This document shows positions 37,016 to 48,700 of a stretch of 64,000 nucleotides of DNA, in pieces. The stretch lies in contig NC_092678.1 in assembly GCF_964355755.1 (NCBI RefSeq), positions 10,452,922 through 10,516,921 on the forward strand. Reading direction: 5' to 3'. The notes under the pieces were generated by a model. That model was not told the origin of the DNA. It made no database searches and saw nothing but the letters and a program-made list of their open reading frames with translations. The stretch comes from Antedon mediterranea (lineage: Eukaryota > Echinodermata > Crinoidea > Comatulida > Antedonidae). A program made the position numbers and the translations under genes. Position 1 is the first letter of the stretch; every line of letters begins with the position of its first letter.

Positions 37016-39352
37016 TGTCAAAATGCTCAAAATGGTCTAAAACGTTTTTAAAACGATATTAAGCTATTTTGTGCTCTTTGATGTTTTTGTATAACCAAGT
37101 TTTTTCGAAAATCACAAAATTGTCTAAAACGTCTCCAAATGCGATTTGAAGATATTCTGAGCACTTTGGTGTTTTTATGTTAAAAAGTTTTTTCGAAAAT
37201 CACAAAATGGTCTAAAACGTCTCCAAATGCGATTTGAAGATATTCTGAGCACTTTGGTGTTTTGTGTGAAAAGTTTTGTCGAAATGCTCAAAATGGTCTA
37301 AAACGTTTTTAAAACGATATTAAGCTATTTTGTGCTCTTTGATGTTTTTGTGTAACCAAGTTTCATCGAAATGAACAAAATGGTCTAAAACGTCTCCAAA
37401 TGCGATTTGAAGCTTTTCTAAGCACTTTGGTGTTTTTATGTTAACAAGTTTTTTCGAAAATCACAAAATGGTCTAAAACGTCTCCAAATGCGATTTGAAG
37501 ATATTCTGAGCACTTTGCTGTTTTTATGTTAACAAGTTTTTTCGAAAATCACAAAATGGTCTAAAACGTCTCAAAATGCTATTTGAAGGTATTCTGAGCA
37601 CTTTGGTGTTTTTGTGTGAAAAGTTTTAACGAAATGGTCTAAAACGGTTCTAATGTGATTTTAAGCACTTTGATGTTTTTGTATAACCAAGTTTCATCGA
37701 AATGCTCAAAATGGTCTAAAACGTTTTTAAAACGATATTAAGCTATTTTGTGCTCTTTGATGTTTTTGTGTAACGAAGTTTCATCGAAATGAACAAAATG
37801 GTCTAAAACGTCTCCAAATGCGATTTGAAGCTTTTCCAAGCACTTTGCTGTTTTTATGTTAACAAGTTTTTTCGAAAATCACAAAATGGCCTAAAACGTC
37901 TCAAAATGCGATTTCAAGGTATTCTGAGCACTTTGGTGTTTTTGTGTGAAAGGTTTTAACGAAATGCTCAAAATGGTCTAAAACGGTTTCTAATGTGATT
38001 TTAAGCACTTTGATGTTTTTGTATAACCAAGTTTCATCGAAATGCACAAAATGGTCTAAAACGTCTCCAAATGCGATTTGAAGCTTTTCTAAGCACTTTG
38101 CTGTTTTTATGTTAAAAAGTTTTTTCGAAAATCACAAAATGGTCTAAAACGTCTCCAAATGCGATTTGAAGATATTCTGAGCACTTTGGTGTTTTTATGT
38201 TAAAAAGTTTTTTCGAAAATCACAAAATGGTCTAAAACGTCTCCAAATGCGATTTGAAGATATTCTGAGCACTTTGGTGTTTTTATGTTAAAAAGTTTTT
38301 TCGAAAATCACAAAATGGTCTAAAACGTCTCCAAATGCGATTTGAAGCTATTCTGTACACTTTGATGTTTTGTGTGAAAAAGTTTTGTCGAAATGCTCAA
38401 AATGGTCTAAAACGTTTTTAAAACGATATTAAGCTATTTTGTGCTCTTTGATGTTTTTGTGTAACCAAGTTTTATCGAAATGAACAAAATGGTCTAAAAC
38501 GTCTCCAAATGCGATTTGAAGCTTTTCTAAGCACTTTGCTGTTTTTATGTTAACAAGTTTTTTCGAAAATCACAAAATGGTCTAAAACGTCTCCAAATGC
38601 GATTTGAAGCTTTTCTAAGCACTTTGGTGTTTTTATGTTAACAAGTTTTTTCGAAAATCACAAAATGGTCTAAAACGTCTCCAAATGCGATTTGAAGATA
38701 TTCTGAGCACTTTGGTGTTTTTATGTTAAAAAGTATTTTCGAAAATCACAAAATGGTCTAAAACGTCTCCAAATGCGATTTGAAGCTCTTCTGTACACTT
38801 TGATGTTTTGTGTGAAAAAGTTTAGTCGAAATGCTCAAAATGGTCTAAAACGTTTTTAAAACGATATTAAGCTATTTTGTGCTCTTTGATGTTTTTGTGT
38901 AACCAAGTTTCATCGAAAATCACAAAATGGTCTAAAACGTCTCCAAATGCGATTTGAAGCTTTTCCAAGCACTTTGCTGTTTTTATGTTAACAAGTTTTT
39001 TCGAAAATCACAAAATGGTCTAAAACGTCTCAAAATGCGATTTGAAGGTATTCTGAGCACTTTGGTGTTTTTGTGTGAAAAGTTTTAACGAAATGCTCAA
39101 AATTGTCTAAAACGGTTTCTAATGTGATTTTAAGCACTTTGATGTTTTTGTAAAACCAAGTTTCATCGAAATGAACAAAATGGTCTAAAATGTCTCCAAA
39201 TGCGATTTGAAGCTTTTCCAAGCACTTTGCTGTTTTTATGTTAACAAGCTTTTTCGAAAATCACAAAATGGTCTAAAACGTCTCCAAATGCGATTTGAAG
39301 ATATTCTGAGCACTTTGGTGTTTTTATGTTAAAAAGTTTTTTCGAAAATCAC

Positions 39353-39440
39353 AAAATGGTCTAAAACGTCTCCAAATGCGATTTGAAGATATTCTAAGCA
39401 CTTTGGTGTTTTTATGTTAACAAGTTTTTTCGAAAATCAC
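39353..39440 (+). repeat. Chimeric monomer M1/M6, copy 2
   Basis: Identical in kind to 15,543-15,630: an M1 beginning joined to an M6 ending. It sits immediately left of the 21-monomer series in copy A. Confidence 0.84.
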
Positions 39441-40051
39441 AAAATGGTCTAAAACGTCTCCAAATGCGATTTGAAGATATTCTGAGCACTTTGGTGTTTT
39501 TCTGTTAAAAAGTATTTTCGAAAATCACAAAATGGTCTAAAACGTCTCCAAATGCAATTTGAAGCTATTCTGTACACTTTGATGTTTTGTGTCAAAAAGT
39601 TTTGTCAAAAGGCTCAAAATGGTCTAAAACGTTTTTAAAACGATATTAAGCTATTTTGTGCTCTTTGATGTTTTTGTATAACCAAGTTTTTTCGAAAATC
39701 ACAAAATGGTCTAAAACGTCTCCAAATGCGATTTGAAGCTTTTCTAAACACTTTGGTGTTTTTATGTTAACAAGTTTTTTCGAAAATCACAAAATGGTCT
39801 AAAACGTCTCCAAATCCGATTTGAAGCTATTCTGTACACTTTGATGTTTTGTGTGAAAAAGTTTTGTCGAAATGCTCAAAATGGTCTAAAACGTTTTTAA
39901 AACGATATTAAGCTATTTTGTGCTCTTTGATGTTTTTGTGTAACCAAGTTTCATCGATATGAACAAAATGGTCTAAAACGTCTCAAAATGCGATTTGAAG
40001 GTATTCTGAGCACTTTGGTGTTTTTGGGTGAAAAGTTTTAACGAAATGCTC

Positions 40052-41867
40052 AAAATGGTCTAAAACGGTTTCTAATGTGATTTTAAGCACTTTGAAGTAT
40101 TTGTAAAAACAAGTTTCATCGAAATGCACAAAATAGTCTAAAACGTCTCCAAATGCGATTTGAAGCTTTTCTAAGCACTTTGGTGTTTTTATGTTAACAA
40201 GTTTTTTCGAAAATCACAAAATGGTCTAAAACGTCTCCAAATGCGATTTGAAGATATTCTGAGCACTTTGGTGTTTTTATGTTAAAAAGTATTTTCGAAA
40301 ATCACAAAATGGTCTAAAACGTCTCCAAATGCGATTTGAAGCTCTTCTGTACACTTTGATGTTTTGTGTGAAAAAGTTTAGTCGAAATGCTCAAAATGGT
40401 CTAAAACGTTTTTAAAACGATATTAAGCTATTTTGTGCTCTTTGATGTTTTTGTGTAACCAAGTTTCATCGAAAATCACAAAATGGTCTAAAACGTCTCC
40501 AAATGCGATTTGAAGATATTCTGAGCACTTTGGTGTTTTTATGTTAACAAGTTTTTTCGAAAATCACAAAATGGTCTAAAACGTCTCCAAATGCGATTTG
40601 AAGATATTCTGAGCACTTTGGTGTTTTTATGTTAAAAAGTTTTTTCGAAAATCACAAAATGGTCTAAAACGTCTCCAAATGCGATTTGAAGCTATTCTAT
40701 ACACTTTGATGTTTTGTGTTAAAAAGTTTTGTCGAAATGCTCAAAATGGTTTAAAACGTTTTTAAAACGATATTAAGCTATTTTGTGCTCTTTGATGTTT
40801 TTGTGTAACCAAGTTTCATCGAAATGAACAAAATGGTCTAAAACGTCTCCAAATGCGATTTGAAGCTTTTCCAAGCACTTTGCTGTTTTTATGTTAACAA
40901 GTTTTTTCGAAAATCACAAAATTGTCTAAAACGTCTCAAAATGCGATTTGAAGGTATTTTGAGCACTTTGGTGTTTTTGTGTGAAAAGTTTTAACGAAAA
41001 GCTCAAAATGGTCTAAAACGGTTCTAATGTGATTTTAAGCACTTTGATGTTTTTGTACAACCAAGTTTCATCGAAATGCTCAAAATGGTCTAAAACGTTT
41101 TTAAAACGATATTAAGCTATTTTGTGCTCTTTGATGTTTTTGTGTAACCAAGTTTTTTCGAAAATCACAAAATGGTCTAAAACGTCTCCAAATGCGATTT
41201 GAAGCTTTTCTAAGCACTTTGGTGTTTTTATGTTAACAAGTTTTTTCGAAAATCACAAAATGGTCTAAAACGTCTCCAAATGCGATTTGAAGATATTCTG
41301 AGCACTTTGGTGTTTTTCTGTTAAAAAGTATTTTCGAAAATCACAAAATGGTCTAAAACGTCTCCAAATGCAATTTGAAGCTATTCTGTACACTTTGATG
41401 TTTTGTGTGAAAAAGTTTTGTCAAAATGCTCAAAATGGTCTAAAACGTTTTTAAAACGATATTAAGCTATTTTGTGCTCTTTGATGTTTTTGTATAACCA
41501 AGTTTTTTCGAAAATCACAAAATGGTCTAAAACGTCTCCAAATGCGATTTGAAGCTTTTCTAAACACTTTGGTGTTTTTATGTTAACAAGTTTTTTCGAA
41601 AATCACAAAATGGTCTAAAACGTCTCCAAATCCGATTTGAAGCTATTCTGTACACTTTGATGTTTTGTGTGAAAAAGTTTTGTCGAAATGCTCAAAATGG
41701 TCTAAAACGTTTTTAAAACGATATTAAGCTATTTTGTGCTCTTTGATGTTTTTGTGTAACCAAGTTTCATCGATATGAACAAAATGGTCTAAAACGTCTC
41801 AAAATGCGATTTGAAGGTATTCTGAGCACTTTGGTGTTTTTGGGTGAAAAGTTTTAACGAAATGCTC
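40052..41867 (+). repeat. 21-monomer higher-order repeat, 1,816 bp, in copy A (first)
   Basis: Tag spacing is 40,026 to 41,842, exactly 1,816 bp. It aligns base for base by position with 16,242-18,057 at offset 23,810. One visible difference is that the third monomer here follows an M6 with gttaacaag, while 16,320 has gttaaaaag and aataac. Confidence 0.87.
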
Positions 41868-43683
41868 AAAATGGTCTAAAACGGTTTCTAATGTGATTTT
41901 AAGCACTTTGAAGTATTTGTAAAAACAAGTTTCATCGAAATGCACAAAATAGTCTAAAACGTCTCCAAATGCGATTTGAAGCTTTTCTAAGCACTTTGGT
42001 GTTTTTATGTTAACAAGTTTTTTCGAAAATCACAAAATGGTCTAAAACGTCTCCAAATGCGATTTGAAGATATTCTGAGCACTTTGGTGTTTTTATGTTA
42101 AAAAGTATTTTCGAAAATCACAAAATGGTCTAAAACGTCTCCAAATGCGATTTGAAGCTCTTCTGTACACTTTGATGTTTTTTGTGAAAAAGTTTAGTCG
42201 AAATGCTCAAAATGGTCTATAACGTTTTTAAAACGATATTAAGCTATTTTGTGCTCTTTGATGTTTTTGTGTAACCAAGTTTCATCGAAAATCACAAAAT
42301 GGTCTAAAACGTCTCCAAATGCGATTTGAAGATATTCTGAGCACTTTGGTGTTTTTATGTTAACAAGTTTTTTCGAAAATCACAAAATGGTCTAAAACGT
42401 CTCCAAATGCGATTTGAAGATATTCTGAGCACTTTGGTGTTTTTATGTTAAAAAGTTTTTTCGAAAATCACAAAATGGTCTAAAACGTCTCCAAATGCGA
42501 TTTGAAGCTATTCTATACACTTTGATGTTTTGTGTTAAAAAGTTTTGTCGAAATGCTCAAAATGGTTTAAAACGTTTTTAAAACGATATTAAGCTATTTT
42601 GTGCTCTTTGATGTTTTTGTGTAACCAAGTTTCATCGAAATGAACAAAATGGTCTAAAACGTCTCCAAATGCGATTTGAAGCTTTTCCAAGCACTTTGCT
42701 GTTTTTATGTTAACAAGTTTTTTCGAAAATCACAAAATTGTCTAAAACGTCTCAAAATGCGATTTGAAGGTATTCTGAGCACTTTGTTGTTTTTGTGTGA
42801 AAAGTTTTAACGAAAAGCTCAAAATGGTCTAAAACGGTTCTAATGTGATTTTAAGCACTTTGATGTTTTTGTACAACCAAGTTTCATCGAAATGCTCAAA
42901 ATGGTCTAAAACGTTTTTAAAACGATATTAAGCTATTTTGTGCTCTTTGATGTTTTTGTGTAACCAAGTTTTTTCGAAAATCACAAAATGGTCTAAAACG
43001 TCTCCAAATGCGATTTGAAGCTTTTCTAAGCACTTTGGTGTTTTTATGTTAACAAGTTTTTTCGAAAATCACAAAATGGTCTAAAACGTCTCCAAATGCG
43101 ATTTGAAGATATTCTGAGCACTTTGGTGTTTTTCTGTTAAAAAGTATTTTCGAAAATCACAAAATGGTCTAAAACGTCTCCAAATGCAATTTGAAGCTAT
43201 TCTGTACACTTTGATGTTTTGTGTGAAAAAGTTTTGTCAAAATGCTCAAAATGGTCTAAAACGTTTTTAAAACGATATTAAGCTATTTTGTGCTCTTTGA
43301 TGTTTTTGTATAACCAAGTTTTTTCGAAAATCACAAAATGGTCTAAAACGTCTCCAAATGCGATTTGAAGCTTTTCTAAACACTTTGGTGTTTTTATGTT
43401 AACAAGTTTTTTCGAAAATCACAAAATGGTCTAAAACGTCTCCAAATCCGATTTGAAGCTATTCTGTACACTTTGATGTTTTGTGTGAAAAAGTTTTGTC
43501 GAAATGCTCAAAATGGTCTAAAACGTTTTTAAAACGATATTAAGCTATTTTGTGCTCTTTGATGTTTTTGTGTAACCAAGTTTCATCGATATGAACAAAA
43601 TGGTCTAAAACGTCTCAAAATGCGATTTGAAGGTATTCTGAGCACTTTGGTGTTTTTGGGTGAAAAGTTTTAACGAAATGCTC
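41868..43683 (+). repeat. 21-monomer higher-order repeat, 1,816 bp, in copy A (second)
   Basis: Tag spacing is 41,842 to 43,658, 1,816 bp. Private variants are gttttttgtgaaaaag in M5 and box variant ggtctataacg (about 42,215), both also present 12,604 bp to the right. A substitution gives actttgttg at 42,787 where copy B has actttggtg. Confidence 0.87.
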
Positions 43684-45700
43684 AAAATGGTCTAAAACGG
43701 TTTCTAATGTGATTTTAAGCACTTTGAAGTATTTGTAAAAACAAGTTTCATCGAAATGCACAAAATAGTCTAAAACGTCTCCAAATGCGATTTGAAGCTT
43801 TTCTAAGCACTTTGGTGTTTTTATGTTAACAAGTTTTTTCGAAAATCACAAAATGGTCTAAAACGTCTCCAAATAAGATTTGAAGATATTCTGAGCACTT
43901 TGGTGTTTTTATGTTAAAAAGTATTTTCGAAAATCACAAAATGGTCTAAAACGTCTCCAAATGCGATTTGAAGCTCTTCTGTACACTTTGATGTTTTGTG
44001 TGAAAAAGTTTAGTCGAAATGCTCAAAATGGTCTAAAACGTTTTTAAAACGATATTAAGCTATTTTGTGCTCTTTGATGTTTTTGTGTAACCAAGTTTCA
44101 TCGAAAATCACAAAATGGTCTAAAACGTCTCCAAATGCGATTTGAAGCTTTTCCAAGCACTTTGCTGTTTTTATGTTAACAAGTTTTTTCGAAAATCACA
44201 AAATGGTCTAAAACGTCTCAAAATACGATATTAAGCTGTTTTGTGCACTTTGATGATTTGTGTGAAAAGTTTTAACGAAATGCTCAAAATGGTCTAAAAC
44301 GGTTTCTAATGTGATTTTAAGCACTTTGATGTTTTTATGTAGCCAAGTTTTTTCGAAAATCACAAAATGGTCAAAAACGTCTCCAAATGCGATTTGAAGC
44401 TTTTCTAAGCACTTTGGTGTTTTTATGTTAACAAGTTTTTTCGAAAATCACAAAATGGTCTAAAACGTCTTCAAATGCGATTTGAAGATATTCTGAGCAC
44501 TTTGGTGTTTTTCTGTTAAAAAGTATTTTCGAAAATCACAAAATGGTCTATAACGTCTCCAAATGCGATTTGAAGCTATTCTGTACACTTTGATGTTTTG
44601 TGTGAAAAAGTTTTGTCAAAATGCTCAAAATGGTCTAAAACGTTTTTAAAACGATATTAAGCTATTTTGTGCTCTTTGATGTGTTTGTATAACCAAGTTT
44701 TTTTCGAAAATCACAAAATGGTCTAAAACGTCTCCAAATGCGATTTAAAGCTATTCTAGACACTTTGATGTTTTGTGTGAAAAATTTTCTCGAAATGCTC
44801 AAAATGGTCTAAAACGTTTTCCAATACCATTATTAAGCTATTTTGTGCAATTTGATGTTTTTGTGTAACCAAGTTTTTTGAAATGCGATTTGAAGATATT
44901 CTGAGGACTTTGGTGTTTTTATGTTAAAAAGTTTTTTCGAAAATCACAAAATGGTCTAAAACGTCTCCAAATGCGATTTGAAGATATTCTGAGCACTTTG
45001 GTGTTTTTATGTTAAAAAGTTTTTTGGAAAATCACAAAATGGTCTAAAACGACTCCAAATGCGATTTGAAGCTATCCTGTACACTTTGATGTTTTGTGTG
45101 AAAAAGTTTTGTCGAAATGCTCAAAATGATCTAAAACGTTTTTAAAACGATATTAAGCTATTTTGTGCTCTTTGATGTTTTTGTGTATCCAAGTTTCATC
45201 GAAATGAACAAAATGGTCTAAAACGTTTTTAAATACCATATTAAGCTGTTTTGTGCACTTTGATGATTTGTGTGAAAAGTTTTAACGAAATGCTCAAAAT
45301 AGTCTAAAACGGTTTCTAATGTGATTTTAAGCACTTTGATGTTTTTGTGTAACCAAGTTTTATCGAAATGAACAAAATGGTCTAAAACGTCTCCAAATGC
45401 GATTTGAAGCTTTTCCAAGCACTTTGCTGTTTTTATATTAAGTTTTTTCGAAAATCACAAAATGGTCTAAAACGTCTCTAAATGCGATTTGAAGGTATTC
45501 TGAGCAATTTGGTGTTTTTGTGTGAAAAGTTTTAACGAAATGCTCAAAATTGTCTAAAACGGTTTCTAATGTGATTTTAAGCACTTTGATGTTTTTGTAA
45601 AACCAAGTTTCATCGAAATGCACAAAATGGTCTAAAACGTCTCCAAATGCGATTTGAAGCTATTCTGTACACTTTGATGTTTTGTGTGAAAAAAGTTTTT
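43684..45700 (+). repeat. Truncated higher-order unit and block D left part in copy A
   Basis: A third unit starts at 43,684, with M1 variant aaataagattt, and is left after five monomers for the M6-M7-M4 series and then the block D series with a fused pair at 44,874. Offset to 20,126-22,135 is 23,558 to 23,559. It ends at gaaaaaagttttttttcg, the junction where 1,799 bp present at 22.1-23.9 kb is missing. Confidence 0.8.
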
Positions 45701-48700
45701 TTTCGAAATGCTCAAAATGGTCTAAAACGTTTTTAAAACGATATTAAGCTATTTTGTGCTCTTTGATGTTTTTGTGTAACCAAGTTTTATCGAAATGAAC
45801 AAAATGTTCTAAAACGTCTCCAAATGCGATTTGAAGCTTTTCCAAGCACTTTGCTGTTTTTATGTTAAGTTTTTTCGAAAATCACAAAATGGTCTAAAAC
45901 GTCTCTAAATGCGATTTGAAGGTATTCTGAGCACTTTGGTGTTTTTGTGTGAAAAGTTTTAACGAAATGCTCAAAATTGTCTAAAACGGTTTCTAATGTG
46001 ATTTTAAGCACTTTGATGTTTTTGTAAAACCAAGTTTCATCGAAATGCACAAAATGGTCTAAAACGTCTCCAAATGTGATTTGAAGCTTTTCCAAGCACT
46101 TTGCTGTTTTTATGTTAACAAGCTTTTTCGAAAATCACAAAATGGTCTAAAACGTCTCCAAATGCGATTTGAAGATATTCTGAGCACTTTGGTGTTTTTA
46201 TGTTAAAAAGTTTTTTCGAAAATCACAAAATGGTCTAAAACGTCTCCAAATTCGATTTGAAGCTCTTCTGTACACTTTGATGTTTTGTGTGAAAAAGTTT
46301 TGTCAAAATGCTCAAAATGGTCTAAAACGTTTTTAAAACGATATTAAGCTATTTTGTGCTCTTTGATGTTTTTGTATAACCAAGTTTTTTCGAAAATCAC
46401 AAAATTGTCTAAAACGTCTCCAAATGCGATTTGAAGATATTCTGAGCACTTTGGTGTTTTTATGTTAAAAAGTTTTTTCGAAAATCACAAAATGGTCTAA
46501 AACGTCTCCAAATGCGATTTGAAAAAATTCTGAGCACTTTGGTGTTTTTATGTTAAAAAGTTTTTTCGAAAATCACAAAATGGTCTAAAACGTCTCCAAA
46601 TGCGATTTGAAGCTCTTCTGTACACTTTGATGTTTTGTGTGAAAAAGTTTTGTCAAAATGCTCAAAATGGTCTAAAACGTTTTTAAAACGATATTAAGCT
46701 ATTTTGTGCTCTTTGATGTTTTTGTATAACCAAGTTTTTTCGAAAATCACAAAATTGTCTAAAACGTCTCCAAATGCGATTTGAAGATATTCTGAGCACT
46801 TTGGTGTTTTTATGTTAAAAAGTTTTTTCGAAAATCACAAAATGGTCTAAAACGTCTCCAAATGCGATTTGAAGCTATTCTGAGCACTTTGGTGTTTTTC
46901 TGTTAAAAAGTATTTTCGAAAATCACAAAATGGTCTAAAACGTCTCCAAATGCAATTTGAAGCTATTCTGTACACTTTGATGTTTTGTGTGAAAAAGTTT
47001 TGTCAAAATGCTCAAAATGGTCTAAAACGTTTTTAAAACGATATTAAGCTATTTTGTGCTCTTTGATGTTTTTGTATAACCAAGTTTTTTCGAAAATCAC
47101 AAAATGGTCTAAAACGTCTCCAAATGCGATTTGAAGCTTTTCTAAACACTTTGGTGTTTTTATGTCAACAAGTTTTTTCGAAAATCACAAAATGGTCTAA
47201 AACGTCTCCAAATCCGATTTGAAGCTATTCTGTACACTTTGATGTTTTGTGTGAAAAAGTTTTGTCGAAATGCTCAAAATGGTCTAAAACGTTTTTAAAA
47301 CGATATTAAGCTATTTTGTGCTCTTTGATGTTTTTGTGTAACCAAGTTTCATCGATATGAACAAAATGGTCTAAAACGTCTCAAAATGCGATTTGAAGGT
47401 ATTCTGAGCACTTTGGTGTTTTTGGGTGAAAAGTTTTAACGAAATGCTCAAAATGGTCTAAAACGGTTTCTAATGTGATTTTAAGCACTTTGAAGTATTT
47501 GTAAAAACAAGTTTCATCGAAATGCACAAAATGGTCTAAAACGTCTCCAAATGCGATTTGAAGCTTTTCTAAGCACTTTGGTGTTTTTATGTTAACAAGT
47601 TTTTTCGAAAATCACAAAATGGTCTAAAACGTCTCCAAATGCGATTTGAAGATATTCTGAGCACTTTGGTGTTTTTATGTTTAAAAGTTTTTTCGAAAAT
47701 CACAAAATGGTCTAAAACGTCTCCAAATGCGATTTGAAGCTATTCTGTACACTTTGATGTTTTGTGTGAAAAAGTTTTGTCGAAATGCTCAAAATGGTTT
47801 AAAACGTTTTTAAAACGATATTAAGCTATTTTGTGCTCTTTGATGTTTTTGTATAACCAAGTTTCATCGAAATGCACAAAATGGTCTAAAACGTCTCCAA
47901 ATACGATTTGAAGCTTTTCTAAGCACTTTGCTGTTTTTATGTTAACAAGTTTTTTCGAAAATCACAAAATGGTCTAAAACGTCTCCAAATGCGATTTGAA
48001 GATATTCTGAGCACTTTGGTGTTTTTATGTTAAAAAGTTTTTTCGAAAATCACAAAATGGTCTAAAACGTCTCCAAATGCGATTTGAAGATATTCTGAGC
48101 ACTTTGGTGTTTTTATGTTAAAAAGTTTTTTCGAAAATCACAAAATGGTCTAAAACGTCTCCAAATGCGATTTGAAGCTATTCTGTACACTTTGATGTTT
48201 TGTGTGAAAAAGTTTTGTCGAAATGCTCAAAATGGTCTAAAACGTTTTTAAAACGATATAAAGCTATTTTGTGCTCTTTGAGGTTTTTGTGTAACCAAGT
48301 TTTTTCAAAAATCACAAAATGGTCTAAAACGTCTCCAAATGCGATTTGAAGCTTTTCTAAGCACTTTGGTGTTTTTATGTTAACAAGTTTTTTCGAAAAC
48401 CACAAAATGGTCTAAAACGTTTTAAAATGCGATTTGAAGGTATTCTGAGCACTTTGGTGTTTTTGTGTGAAAAGTTTTAACGAAATGCTCAAAATGGTCT
48501 AAAACGGTTTCTAATGTGATTTTAACCACTTTGATGTTTTTGTGTAACCAAGTTTTTTCGAAAATCACAAAATGGTCTAAAACGTCTCCAAATGCGATTT
48601 GAAGCTTTTCTAAGCACTTTGGTGTTTTTATGTTAACAAGTTTTTTCGAAAATCACAAAATGGTCTAAAACGTCTCCAAATGCGATTTGAAGCTATTCTG

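Larger units (their letters stand above)
37011..42330 (+). repeat. 5.3-kb block, copy 2
   Basis: Partner of 13,192-18,520. It contains block E copy 4 (about 37,260-38,521), the M1/M5 chimera at 37,204-37,289 and a private 9-bp loss, cgaaatggtct instead of cgaaatgctcaaaatggtct, near 37,631-37,641. The left edge of the 12.6-kb super-unit falls inside this block at 38,642. Confidence 0.82.
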
